Origin: Salinispora cortesiana
GTDB lineage: Bacteria; Actinomycetota; Actinomycetes; Mycobacteriales; Micromonosporaceae
Length of the DNA stretch: 64,000 nucleotides
Direction: 5' to 3'
Assembly (NCBI RefSeq): GCF_000484695.1
Contig: NZ_AXVR01000001.1
Coordinates: 248,001-312,000 of the forward strand
The notes beneath the pieces are model-generated. The model did not search any database and was not told the DNA's origin. It saw nothing but the letters and a program-made list of their open reading frames with translations. Below are positions 1 through 8,301 of the stretch, in pieces; the first letter of the stretch is position 1, and each line of letters opens with the position of its first letter. Position numbers and translations under genes: made by a program.

Positions 1-1100
1 CCGACGAGATATTCGTCGCCACCATCAGTAGTCAGTGGGCCGATCTGGAGGCGGCACACAGCCCCTACCTGTACGCGCTCAGTGAGACGATCCCGGGACG
101 GGCACCCACCGGCTTCGTCCGGGACTACCGCAAGAGCGACCTCGCTACCGTGCAGCATCGGTTCCACGGTGGCTATGAGGGGATGGTCGCGGAGCGGTAC
201 GTCCTGGCCACACTGGAGCACCCCTTCTACGGGGCATTCGTCAGGCTGCCCACCACGGTGCCCGGTCAACGGGTCGAGTACTACAACACCACGGGGGTGC
301 GCTGGAGTGCCGTGATCAATTTTGACGCACCAGACCTGAAGGCGGCGTGGCACGAGCCGACGGCCTGGCTGGTGTCCGAGCCGACAACGTACCGGGCCGG
401 CCGGGTCACCCGGGAAGTCTGGAACAGGGCCCCGCTCGGGCCGTCCTTCCCCGTGCTGACCGTGGACGACCCGGCGGACGTCATTCACGTGAGCCGGTTG
501 GGCGACACCATTCACGCCGGTATCCCGATCTTCACCGACGCCGCCGGCCACCGCGGCAACTCGCTGGAAGAGACCGAGCGGATGCGGCTGTGGCGCGACG
601 GGGAGCTGGTCGGCGAGTCGGAGGTGGCCCGCTTGGGCGAGTTCCCGGTGCCGCCGGCCGCGGCCGACTACCGGCTTACCGTCGAGGCGACCCGCGGCTT
701 CACCGACCTCAGCACGGAGGTGGAGTCCACCTGGACCTTCCGTTCGGAACACGAGGCCGGCCCGGAACCGGTCCGGCTACCGCTGTCGTCGATCCGGTTC
801 AACCCGCCGCTGGCCGCCGACAACAGTGCCCGCGCCGGTCGGCTGCTGCCGGTCCCGGTCGAGGTGCGGCGCCAAACCGGTGCGGGCACCGCGACCGTCG
901 CGAAGCTGACCGTTGACGCCTCGTACGACGGCGGGAGGACGTGGCGCGAGGCACCGGTACGGCGTACGGGCGACGGCTGGACCGCCCTGGTCCGGCACCC
1001 CGACGAGGCCCCGGGATACGTGTCGCTGCGGGCCAGCGCCCGGGACACCGAGGGCAACACGGTGAGTACGCGAATCCTGCAGGCGTATCGCCTGAGGTGA
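1..1100 (+). CDS. C-terminal part of a large secreted subtilase-like (S8) protein, 5' end outside window
   Basis: The frame beginning at base 3 is open from the window edge to the TGA at 1098-1100, giving at least 365 residues, so the gene starts upstream and internal Met/Val codons (for example GTG at 150) are not its start. The visible part has no protease catalytic motif. It consists of beta-rich, Pro- and charge-rich segments like the C-terminal extracellular domains of about 1200-residue actinobacterial S8 serine peptidases, ending in a fibronectin- or Big-like module with the motif YDGGRTWREAPV. Assignment to S8 is by general resemblance only; another large secreted protein is possible. 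It converges on dapD and is followed at once by a strong hairpin. Confidence 0.55.
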   Translation, partial: DEIFVATISSQWADLEAAHSPYLYALSETIPGRAPTGFVRDYRKSDLATVQHRFHGGYEGMVAERYVLATLEHPFYGAFVRLPTTVPGQRVEYYNTTGVRWSAVINFDAPDLKAAWHEPTAWLVSEPTTYRAGRVTREVWNRAPLGPSFPVLTVDDPADVIHVSRLGDTIHAGIPIFTDAAGHRGNSLEETERMRLWRDGELVGESEVARLGEFPVPPAAADYRLTVEATRGFTDLSTEVESTWTFRSEHEAGPEPVRLPLSSIRFNPPLAADNSARAGRLLPVPVEVRRQTGAGTATVAKLTVDASYDGGRTWREAPVRRTGDGWTALVRHPDEAPGYVSLRASARDTEGNTVSTRILQAYRLR

Positions 1101-1106
1101 GCCGTT

Positions 1107-1135
1107 GGCGGGTCCGCGGCTTCCGCGGACCCGCC
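1107..1135. terminator. Bidirectional terminator hairpin between subtilase-like gene and dapD
   Basis: A perfect 13-bp stem (1107-1119 pairing with 1123-1135) with a CTT loop lies seven bases after the upstream stop and in the 117-bp gap between convergent genes. It has no T tract, as is common for actinomycete terminators. Confidence 0.7.
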
Positions 1136-1217
1136 GTCGCCCGTGGCGGGCGGGTTCAGGCCGCTCGCCGGGGAGGCGACCGGCCCAAGGTCCTCCGTGA
1201 TCCCGGCGGTCAGCCGG

Positions 1218-2177
1218 TCAGTCGTTGGCGTGCAGCGCGGCGTTCAGCGCGATGCCCTGCCCGGTGCGCGGCTTCGCCTCGAGTCCGCCGGTGACCGAGT
1301 TGCGCCAGAAGAGCAGGCCGTCGACGCCGGACAGCTCGCGGGCCTTCACCACCCGACCGTCCGGCAGCGTGAGCTTTGAGCTGGCCGTGATGTAGCAGCC
1401 GGCCTCGACCACGCAGTCGTCGCCGAGCGAGATGCCCACGCCCGCGTTCGCGCCGATCAGGCTCCGTTCGCCGATGCGGACCTTCTCGGTGCCACCCCCG
1501 GAGAGGGTGCCCATGATCGAGGCGCCGCCACCGATGTCGGAGCCGTCCCCGATCACCACGCCCTGCACGATGCGCCCCTCAACCATGGAGGCGCCGAGCG
1601 TGCCGGCGTTGAAGTTCACGAAGCCCTCGTGCATCACCGTCGTGCCGGCGGCGAGGTGGGCGCCGATCCGGACTCGGTCCGCGTCGGCGATCCGGACCCC
1701 GGAGGGCACCACGTAGTCGGTCATTCGGGGGAACTTGTCCACCCCGTACACGGTCAGGTGGCGGCCGGCGGAGCGCTCGATGACCCGCAGCTCGTCCACC
1801 CGCTCCGGCGGGCAGGGCCCGGCGGAGGTCCAGGCGACGTTGGCCAGCTTGCCGAAGATGCCGTCGAGGTTGAGCTCGTTGGGCCGCACCAGCCGGTGCG
1901 AGAGGAGATGCAGCCTGAGGTACGCGTCCGCGGCGTCCTTGATCGGGTCGGCCAGCGAGCCGAGTACGGTCACCAGCTGGACGGTCCGCAGGCCCGGCAG
2001 CGCCCGGTCGCCGACCGCTCCCGGCGGCAGGTCGAGGACATCCGCCTCATCCTCGCCCGGGACCAGTGGCAGTTCGCCGAGGCCCAGCTTGCCGGTCGGG
2101 TACCAGGTATCGAGCACCTGGTCGTCAGCGGTTACGGTGGCCAGGCCGATGCCCCAGGCAGACTGCGTAGTGGTCAC
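1218..2177 (-). CDS. dapD: 2,3,4,5-tetrahydropyridine-2,6-dicarboxylate N-succinyltransferase (DapD)
   Basis: Encodes 319 residues, the size of the actinobacterial DapD group. The enzyme transfers succinyl from succinyl-CoA to tetrahydrodipicolinate in the succinylase branch of meso-diaminopimelate and lysine synthesis. The N-terminal half is family-specific; the second half is a left-handed beta-helix of hexapeptide repeats with the characteristic runs GTTVMHEGFVNFNAGTLG and VVIGDGSDIGGGASIMGTL. The frame stays open far upstream, but homologous sequence begins at the GTG at 2177-2175 (MTTTQSAWGIGL), so I use that start. The gene is divergent from dapE with only 24 bp between start codons, so the promoters must overlap the coding sequences or each other. 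The partner gene acts two steps later in the same pathway. Confidence 0.93.
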   Translation of the reverse strand: MTTTQSAWGIGLATVTADDQVLDTWYPTGKLGLGELPLVPGEDEADVLDLPPGAVGDRALPGLRTVQLVTVLGSLADPIKDAADAYLRLHLLSHRLVRPNELNLDGIFGKLANVAWTSAGPCPPERVDELRVIERSAGRHLTVYGVDKFPRMTDYVVPSGVRIADADRVRIGAHLAAGTTVMHEGFVNFNAGTLGASMVEGRIVQGVVIGDGSDIGGGASIMGTLSGGGTEKVRIGERSLIGANAGVGISLGDDCVVEAGCYITASSKLTLPDGRVVKARELSGVDGLLFWRNSVTGGLEAKPRTGQGIALNAALHAND

Positions 2178-2201
2178 CTCTGTGACGGTACCGTGCGGAT
2201 T

Positions 2202-3275
2202 ATGAAGAACCCGTTGACCCCCGAGGTCCTCGCTGATCCGGTGGCCCTGACCCGCGCCCTGGTCGACATCGAGTCCGTCTCCCGGAACGAGAAGGCGATC
2301 GCCGACTGTGTCGAGGATGTGCTGCGCGGTGAGCCGCACCTGACCACCTTTCGGTACGGCAACACCGTGATGGCCCGTACCAACCTCGGCCGGGACCAGC
2401 GGGTGGTGCTCGCCGGCCACCTCGACACGGTCCCGATCAACAACAACTTTCCGGCCACGGTGCGCGGCGACCTGATGTACGGCTGCGGCACCTCGGACAT
2501 GAAGAGCGGGGTCGCGTACGCGTTGCACCTCGCGGTGACCCTGACCGAGCCGCGGTACGACGTGACGTACTTCTTCTACGAGGCCGAGGAGATCGAGTCG
2601 TCGTACAACGGTCTCTTCCTCGTCTCCGAGGCGCACCCGGAGTGGCTCGCGGCCGACTTCGCGCTGCTGCTGGAGCCGACGCACGGGATCGTCGAGGCGG
2701 GCTGCCAGGGCACCCTGCGGGCAACCGTCGGCACCAGCGGTGTACGGGCGCACTCGGCGCGCTCCTGGCACGGCGTCAACGCGATCCACGCCGCTGGGGA
2801 GGTGCTGCGCCGGCTCGAGGCGTACGAGGCCCGCCGGGTGACGGTCGATGGTTGCGAGTACCGCGAGGGGATGAACGCGGTGCGCATCAACGGCGGGGTC
2901 GCGGGCAACGTGGTGCCGGACCGCTGCACGGTCGAGGTCAACTACCGGTTCGCGCCGGACCGCAGCCCGGAGCAGGCCGAGGCGCATGTGCGGGAGGTGT
3001 TCGCCGACTTCGAGGTGGCGTTCACCGACCTGGCGGCCGGCGCGATGCCGGGGCTGGAGGCCGCGCCGGCGCAGGAGTTCCTGGCCGCCGTCGGTACCGC
3101 ACCGATCGGCAAGCTGGGCTGGACGGACGTTGCCCGCTTCGCGGCGTTGGGCACCCCGGCGCTGAATTTCGGCCCCGGGGACCCCAACCTCGCCCACCAC
3201 CCGGATGAACACGTCGAGATCGGAAAGATCCGCGACGGTGCGGCTGTGCTGCGTCGCTGGCTCTCGGTCGCCTGA
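2202..3275 (+). CDS. dapE: Succinyl-diaminopimelate desuccinylase (DapE)
   Basis: Encodes 357 residues of the M20 metallopeptidase family. It hydrolyses N-succinyl-LL-diaminopimelate to LL-DAP and succinate in the cytoplasm. Metal-binding signatures are visible: AGHLDTVPI with its His-x-Asp near residue 70, GCGTSDMKSGVAYAL with the bridging Asp, EAEEI with the catalytic Glu pair near residue 130, and LEPTHG. The dimerisation domain sits between about residues 180 and 290. I choose the ATG at 2202; an in-frame GTG at 2193 would add three residues and cannot be excluded. Divergent from dapD, with which it forms a DAP-synthesis pair. Not co-transcribed tightly with the downstream LOG gene (50-bp gap). 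Confidence 0.93.
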   Translation: MKNPLTPEVLADPVALTRALVDIESVSRNEKAIADCVEDVLRGEPHLTTFRYGNTVMARTNLGRDQRVVLAGHLDTVPINNNFPATVRGDLMYGCGTSDMKSGVAYALHLAVTLTEPRYDVTYFFYEAEEIESSYNGLFLVSEAHPEWLAADFALLLEPTHGIVEAGCQGTLRATVGTSGVRAHSARSWHGVNAIHAAGEVLRRLEAYEARRVTVDGCEYREGMNAVRINGGVAGNVVPDRCTVEVNYRFAPDRSPEQAEAHVREVFADFEVAFTDLAAGAMPGLEAAPAQEFLAAVGTAPIGKLGWTDVARFAALGTPALNFGPGDPNLAHHPDEHVEIGKIRDGAAVLRRWLSVA

Positions 3276-3325
3276 ACGGCCCTGCTCCCCCCGCCGGTCG
3301 GCGTATCTCCACTACGGTTGCCTGC

Positions 3326-4177
3326 ATGAGCGAGAGCAACGGGCGGGAGGCTGCCGGTGCGGCCCCGCGGGACCAGCGCCGGGGCGCTGGAGCACCACGT
3401 CGGTCAGTGATTGGCGGCAGCACCGCCGATCAGCGGCTGCTCGACTCCCACCAGCGCAGTGACTGGAAGACCCGGGACGCCTGGCGGGCGCTGCGGATCC
3501 TCTCCGAGTTTGTCGAGGGCTTCGACACCCTCTCCGACCTGCAGCCAGCGGTGAGCGTTTTCGGGTCGGCGCGGAGCCTGCCGGACAGCCCGGAGTGCCG
3601 GCTGGCCGAGGAGTTGGGTGGGGCGCTGGCCCGGGCCGGCTACGCGGTCATTACCGGTGGGGGGCCGGGGGTGATGCAGGCGGCGAACCGGGGGGCCAGC
3701 GAGGCCGGCGGGCTCTCCGTCGGCCTGGGCATCGAGCTCCCCTTCGAGCAGGGCCTCAACGACTGGGTCGATGTGGCGATCGAGTTTCGGTACTTCTTCG
3801 CGCGGAAGACCATGTTCGTGAAGTACGCCCAGGCGTTCGTGGTGCTCCCGGGCGGTTTCGGCACGATGGACGAGCTGTTCGAGGCCCTCACCCTGGTGCA
3901 GACCGGCAAGGTGACCCGGTTCCCGGTGGTGCTGATGGGCACGGACTACTGGCGCGGGCTGCTCGACTGGCTGCGGGACACGATGGCGGCCGAGGGCAAG
4001 ATCGGGGCAGTTGATCTTGATCTGATCTGCCTCACCGACGACGTGAACGCGGCCGTGCGGCACATCGTCGAGGCGGAGGCGGTGCTCTCCGCCGAGCAGG
4101 AGGCGATCCGCGAGGAGTCCGTCGCGGTCACCGCGGCCGAGCAGCAGGCCGCCGCAGACGAGGGGGATCGGGGCTGA
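3326..4177 (+). CDS. LOG-family Rossmann-fold protein (TIGR00730), first of two
   Basis: Encodes 283 residues. The LOG family contains cytokinin riboside 5'-monophosphate phosphoribohydrolases and other nucleoside-monophosphate glycosidases. Diagnostic features are GSARSLPDSPE near the N-terminus of the domain, ITGGGPGVMQAANRGA, and the PGGFGTMDELFE motif near residue 175 with the catalytic Glu. A 60-residue charged N-terminal tail and an acidic, Ala-rich C-terminal tail extend beyond the roughly 180-residue core. The start ATG at 3326 lacks a Shine-Dalgarno sequence and follows a -10-like TACGGT (3313-3318) by seven bases, suggesting leaderless transcription. The next gene starts three bases after this stop and is a shorter member of the same family. 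The substrate in this organism is unknown. Confidence 0.85.
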   Translation: MSESNGREAAGAAPRDQRRGAGAPRRSVIGGSTADQRLLDSHQRSDWKTRDAWRALRILSEFVEGFDTLSDLQPAVSVFGSARSLPDSPECRLAEELGGALARAGYAVITGGGPGVMQAANRGASEAGGLSVGLGIELPFEQGLNDWVDVAIEFRYFFARKTMFVKYAQAFVVLPGGFGTMDELFEALTLVQTGKVTRFPVVLMGTDYWRGLLDWLRDTMAAEGKIGAVDLDLICLTDDVNAAVRHIVEAEAVLSAEQEAIREESVAVTAAEQQAAADEGDRG

Positions 4178-4179
4178 CC

Positions 4180-4725
4180 GTGGCGGCCATCTGCATCTTC
4201 TGCGCGTCTTCCCGCACGCTTGACCAGCGTTTTCTGGACCTGGCCGCCGAGACCGGCGCGGAGCTGGCCCGGCGTGGTCACACGCTCGTCAGCGGTGGTG
4301 GCCGGGTCGGGATGATGGGAGCGGTGGCGGCCGGCGCCCGGGCCGCCGGTGGGCGGACGCTGGGCATCATCCCGCAGTCCCTGGTCGATCTGGAGGTCGC
4401 TGACCTCGCCTCCGACGAGCTGTTGGTCACCGAGTCGATGGCCGACCGCAAGACGATCATGATCGACAAGTCGGATGCCTTCCTCGCCCTCCCCGGTGGC
4501 CTCGGCACGCTGGACGAGCTCTTCGAGGTCTGGACGACCGCCACCCTGACGCTGCACAGCAAGCCGATGATGCTGGTGGACGCGGACGGCTTCTACCGCC
4601 CGCTGCTCGACTGGCTGGGTGGCCTGGCCGGGCAGACCTTTCTGAAGCCGGCGGGCCTGGAGTTGCTTTCCGTCGCGGCGACCGTCCCCGCGGCCTTCGA
4701 CGTCCTGGAGTCCCGGCTGAGCTGA
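4180..4725 (+). CDS. LOG-family protein (TIGR00730), second of two
   Basis: Encodes 181 residues, the usual length of a minimal LOG-family phosphoribohydrolase. Visible motifs are VSGGGRVGMMGAVAAGA near residue 50 and LPGGLGTLDELFEVWT near residue 105, which carry the nucleotide-binding and catalytic residues. GTG at 4180 is two bases after the upstream stop, so translation is probably coupled. The two copies are only moderately alike (the upstream one has long tails), consistent with an old duplication and different substrates or a heteromeric enzyme; the latter is speculation. Confidence 0.85.
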   Translation: MAAICIFCASSRTLDQRFLDLAAETGAELARRGHTLVSGGGRVGMMGAVAAGARAAGGRTLGIIPQSLVDLEVADLASDELLVTESMADRKTIMIDKSDAFLALPGGLGTLDELFEVWTTATLTLHSKPMMLVDADGFYRPLLDWLGGLAGQTFLKPAGLELLSVAATVPAAFDVLESRLS

Positions 4726-4866
4726 GCGCCACCCCCCGGGGGCGATGCGGCCAGTTCTGCGGCAGCCCGGCGTGACCGCCCCCGCTGGCGTTGCGCGGTA
4801 GGTCCGGGGCGCCCGGTGGGCGTGGGCGGATGTGGATCTGTCGGCCGGGTCTGGTGGGATGGGGGG

Positions 4867-7800
4867 ATGCAGGCATACCGGCTGGTGCGCCGGTCCGGCG
4901 GGCCGGTGGAGGCGCCCACTTCGGCGGGCGAGCATGCTCTGTTGGGCGGGCATGCTCCGTCGGGCGGGCACGGTCGGTTGGGCGGGCGGATCGACGACCC
5001 CCGGCAGGCGGAGGTGGTCGGACACACCATCGGGCCGATGCTGGTGCTCGGTGGGCCGGGCACCGGTAAGACCGCCACCCTGGTCGAGGCGGTCGCCGCG
5101 CGGGTAGCCGAGGGGGTGGATCCCGAGCGCATCCTGGTGCTCACCTTCAGTCGCCGACAAGCCGCCGGCCTGCGCCAGCGCATCGAGGCCCGGATCGCCG
5201 GCGCCGGCCACCGGGTGCTGCGGGAGCCACTGGTGCGCACCTTCCCGGCGTACGCGTTCGGGCTGTTGCGCCGGGCCGCCGCGGAGCGCGGCGAGCCGTC
5301 GCCCCGGCTGCTCACCGGCCCCGAGCAGGATCTGATCATTCGGGAGTTGCTGGACCTGGTGGGCGAGGAGCCGGGCGCCGACCCGGTGGGCTGGCCGGAG
5401 GACCTACGGCCGGCCCTGCGCACCCGCGCCTTCGCCACCCAGCTGCGGGACCTGCTGATGCGCGCCGCCGAGCGCGGCGTCGGTCCGGTGGAGCTGGCTC
5501 GGTTGGGCGAGCGGCTTGGCCGGGCCGACTGGCCGGCCGCCGCCCGGTTCCTCCGGGAGTACGTCGCCGTGCTCGCGCTGCGCGATGTCGGCAACCGCGG
5601 TTCGATCGCCTACGACCCGGCCGAGCTGGTCCGCGCCGCCACCGGAATGCTGCTCGACGATCCGGCGCTGCTGGCCGCGGAGCGGCGCCGGCTGGTGCAC
5701 GTCTACGTGGACGAGTACGCCGATACCGACCCCGCCCAGCAGGAGCTGCTGGCGACCGTGGCGGGGGGCGGCAAGGCGCTGGTCGTCCTCGCCGATCCCG
5801 ACTCCTCCACGTACGCCTTCCGGGGTGCCGACCCGGGCGGTGTGGTGACCTTCCCGCACCGATTCCGGACCGCCTCCGGGGCGCCGGCCGCGCAGGTCGT
5901 CCTTAGCACGTCGTACCGGGCCGGTCCCCGGCTGCTGGCGGCGCACGCGCGGCTGGCCCGCCGGCTGCGCGGCCCGGCCACGCACCGGCGGACCCGGGCG
6001 TTACCCGCCGCGGCGGCGGGCGTGGCGGAGGTCCATACATTTCGCTCGGCCGCCAGTGAGGCGGCCTGGCTGGCGCACGCACTGCGGGCGGCGCACCTGC
6101 TCGACGGGGTGCCCTGGTCGGAGATGGCCGTGGTGGTGCGCTCCACCGGGCGAGCGTTGCCCTCGCTGCGGCGCGCCCTGCACGCCGCCGGGGTGCCCAC
6201 TGTCGTGCACGGCGAGGACCTGCCGCTGCACCTGCAACCGGCGGTCGCCCCGCTGCTGCTGTTGTTGCGCTGTGCGCTCGCCCCGGACCGGCTCGACGAG
6301 GAGGCGGCCGTCGCCCTGCTGCACTCGCCGTTGGGCGGCGCGGATCCGCTGGCGGAACGGCGGTTGCGGCAGGGGCTGCGGGTCATGGCTCTGGCCGCCG
6401 GCGACCGCCGACCCTCCGGTGAGCTGATCGTCGAGGCGCTGCGGGACCCGGCTGAGCTGGCCGGCATCGACCGCCGGTGGGCGGAGCCGGCGCAGACGGT
6501 GGCCGGGCTACTGGCGGTCACCCGGGACGCGGCCGCCCGGCCGGGTGCCACCGCCGAGGAGGTGCTCTGGGCGGTCTGGCGGGCCAGTGGCCTCGCCGAG
6601 CTATGGTCGGCGGCGCTGGCCCGAACCCCGGCGACGGCCGGGGAGGGGGAGGTCGCCCGGCGTCGTCGCGCTGAGGCGGCTGACCGGGACCTGGACGCGG
6701 TGCTGGTGCTCTTCGATGCCGCCGCCCGGTTCACCGACCGGCTGCCCGGGGCGCGGGTCGAGGTCTTCCTCGACCACGTGCTCGGGCAGGATCTGCCCGC
6801 CGACACCATCGCCCCGACCGCTGACCGGGGCGACGCGGTCCGGCTGCTCACCGCGCACGCCGCGAAGGGGCTGGAGTGGGATCTGGTCGCCGTCGCCGGA
6901 GTGCAGGAGGGCGTCTGGCCGGACCTGCGGCTGCGGGGCAGTCTGCTCGGGTCGGAGCGCCTCGTGGACGTGCTCGCCGGCCGCTCGGCCGGCGAGGGGC
7001 GGCGGGTCTCCGTCGTTAGCCAGACCTCGGCCCTGCTGGACGAGGAGCGGCGGCTCTTTCACGTCGCGGTGACCCGGGCGCGACGCCGGCTGATGGTCAG
7101 CGCCGTCGCCAGCGCCGCCGTCGGTGGCGACGACCACGACGAGCAGCCGAGCCGGTTCCTGCACGAACTCGGCGTGGCCGACCCGCCACCGGACGGTGGT
7201 GCGGGTCCGGGCGGTGGTGCGGGTCCGGGCGGTGGCACAGGGCCGGACAGGGACGCGGGACCGGACGACGCCCGGACGGCCACGTTGCCGCTCAGTCGGC
7301 CGCCCCGGGCGCTCACGCTGGCGTCGCTGGTGGCGGAGCTGCGCACCGCGGTGACCGACCCGAGCGCGCCGGTGCTCCGGCGGCGGGCGGCCGCGGCCGA
7401 GCTGGCCCGGCTCGCCGCCGAGGGGGTCGCCGGGGCGCATCCGGATGACTGGTGGGGGTTGCGTCCGCTCTCCGATGAACGGCCGTTGGTCGCCGACGGC
7501 GAGTCGGTGCGGGTCACCCCGTCCGGGATGGAGAGCGCCCTGCGGTGCAGCCTGCGCTGGCTACTCGAACGCCACGGCGGTGGCGCACCGGCCAGTGCGG
7601 CGCAGGGGGTGGGAAACCTGGTGCACGCCGCCGCGATGCTGGCCGAGAACGCCAGCTCGGACCGGCGGGCGTTGCTCGACTACGTGGCGGCCCGGTTCGA
7701 CGCGATCGAGCTGGCGGCCCGTTGGATGGTCGGCCCGGAGCAGGCCCGCGCCGAGGCGATGGTGGACAAGCTGCTGCGCTGGCTGGCCACCAATCCGCGT

Positions 7801-8301
7801 CGGCTGCTCGCCATCGAGCACGAGTTCGCCGTCCGACTGGACGATCCACGCCACCCGGTCGACCTGGTCGGCCGGGTGGACCGGCTGGAGGTTGACCCGG
7901 ACGGCCGGCTCGTGGTGGTTGACCTCAAGACCGGCAAGTCGACCGCGGTGACCGCAGCGGATCTCGCCGATCATCCCCAGCTGGGCGCATACCAGGCGGC
8001 GGTCGAGGCGGGCGCGTTCGCCGAGTTCGGGACCGAGTCCGGGGGGGCATCCCTGGTGCAGCTCGGCACCGGCGCCAAGGAAGCCCGGGAACAGGCCCAA
8101 CCGCCGGCCGGTGAGGGGCCGGCGGCCGGCTGGGCGACCGCCCTGGTCCGGCGTACCGCCGAGACGATGGCCGCCGCCACCTTCGCCGCGGTCGCCAACT
8201 CGAAGTGTCGGGTCTGCCCGGTGCGCACCAGCTGCCCGGTGTCCGGGCAGGGGCGTCAGGTCGTCGAACCGCCGAGTACTCGCCCACCGGAGGGCCCGTG
8301 A
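4867..8301 (+). CDS. adnA: AdnA subunit of the AdnAB helicase-nuclease
   Basis: Encodes 1144 residues: a UvrD-like SF1A motor followed by a RecB-like nuclease. AdnAB resects double-strand breaks in mycobacteria and relatives. Walker A GGPGTGKT is at about residue 62. Motif II is DEYAD (about residue 282) instead of DExQ, and motif III reads ADPDSSTYAFRGA instead of GDxxQSIYxFRGA, so both canonical Gln are missing. Motif VI (VAVTRARRRL) is intact. The nuclease has VVDLKTGKS (about 1018). Four Cys (about 894, 1114, 1117, 1123) fit an AddB-type Fe-S staple. A Gly/Pro linker (about 775-800) separates motor and nuclease. ATG 4867 is chosen over the upstream GTG 4816 as closer to the conserved domain. 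The GTG of adnB overlaps the stop. Confidence 0.9.
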   Translation: MQAYRLVRRSGGPVEAPTSAGEHALLGGHAPSGGHGRLGGRIDDPRQAEVVGHTIGPMLVLGGPGTGKTATLVEAVAARVAEGVDPERILVLTFSRRQAAGLRQRIEARIAGAGHRVLREPLVRTFPAYAFGLLRRAAAERGEPSPRLLTGPEQDLIIRELLDLVGEEPGADPVGWPEDLRPALRTRAFATQLRDLLMRAAERGVGPVELARLGERLGRADWPAAARFLREYVAVLALRDVGNRGSIAYDPAELVRAATGMLLDDPALLAAERRRLVHVYVDEYADTDPAQQELLATVAGGGKALVVLADPDSSTYAFRGADPGGVVTFPHRFRTASGAPAAQVVLSTSYRAGPRLLAAHARLARRLRGPATHRRTRALPAAAAGVAEVHTFRSAASEAAWLAHALRAAHLLDGVPWSEMAVVVRSTGRALPSLRRALHAAGVPTVVHGEDLPLHLQPAVAPLLLLLRCALAPDRLDEEAAVALLHSPLGGADPLAERRLRQGLRVMALAAGDRRPSGELIVEALRDPAELAGIDRRWAEPAQTVAGLLAVTRDAAARPGATAEEVLWAVWRASGLAELWSAALARTPATAGEGEVARRRRAEAADRDLDAVLVLFDAAARFTDRLPGARVEVFLDHVLGQDLPADTIAPTADRGDAVRLLTAHAAKGLEWDLVAVAGVQEGVWPDLRLRGSLLGSERLVDVLAGRSAGEGRRVSVVSQTSALLDEERRLFHVAVTRARRRLMVSAVASAAVGGDDHDEQPSRFLHELGVADPPPDGGAGPGGGAGPGGGTGPDRDAGPDDARTATLPLSRPPRALTLASLVAELRTAVTDPSAPVLRRRAAAAELARLAAEGVAGAHPDDWWGLRPLSDERPLVADGESVRVTPSGMESALRCSLRWLLERHGGGAPASAAQGVGNLVHAAAMLAENASSDRRALLDYVAARFDAIELAARWMVGPEQARAEAMVDKLLRWLATNPRRLLAIEHEFAVRLDDPRHPVDLVGRVDRLEVDPDGRLVVVDLKTGKSTAVTAADLADHPQLGAYQAAVEAGAFAEFGTESGGASLVQLGTGAKEAREQAQPPAGEGPAAGWATALVRRTAETMAAATFAAVANSKCRVCPVRTSCPVSGQGRQVVEPPSTRPPEGP
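4933..4986 (+). repeat. Three tandem 18-bp repeats in the 5' end of adnA
   Basis: Three in-frame 18-bp units (4933-4950, 4951-4968, 4969-4986) all end in GGGCGGG and encode HALLGG, HAPSGG and HGRLGG. They lie in the disordered N-terminal tail before the helicase core and could vary in number between strains. Confidence 0.7.
7195..7265 (+). repeat. GC-rich direct repeats encoding the Gly/Pro linker of AdnA
   Basis: A 13-15 bp unit of the form GGTGCGGGTCCGG is repeated two to three times with variation. It encodes a Gly-Gly-Ala-Gly-Pro type spacer between the motor and the nuclease half of AdnA. Confidence 0.6.

Noticed and set aside
1218-3212. Extended dapD frame of 664 codons running through dapE
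   Set aside because: Only the part from GTG 2177 resembles DapD; the rest is antisense to a well-supported dapE.
7195-7265. GC-rich repeats in adnA considered as a CRISPR-like array
   Set aside because: Units are contiguous, in frame and encode a Gly/Pro linker; no spacers.
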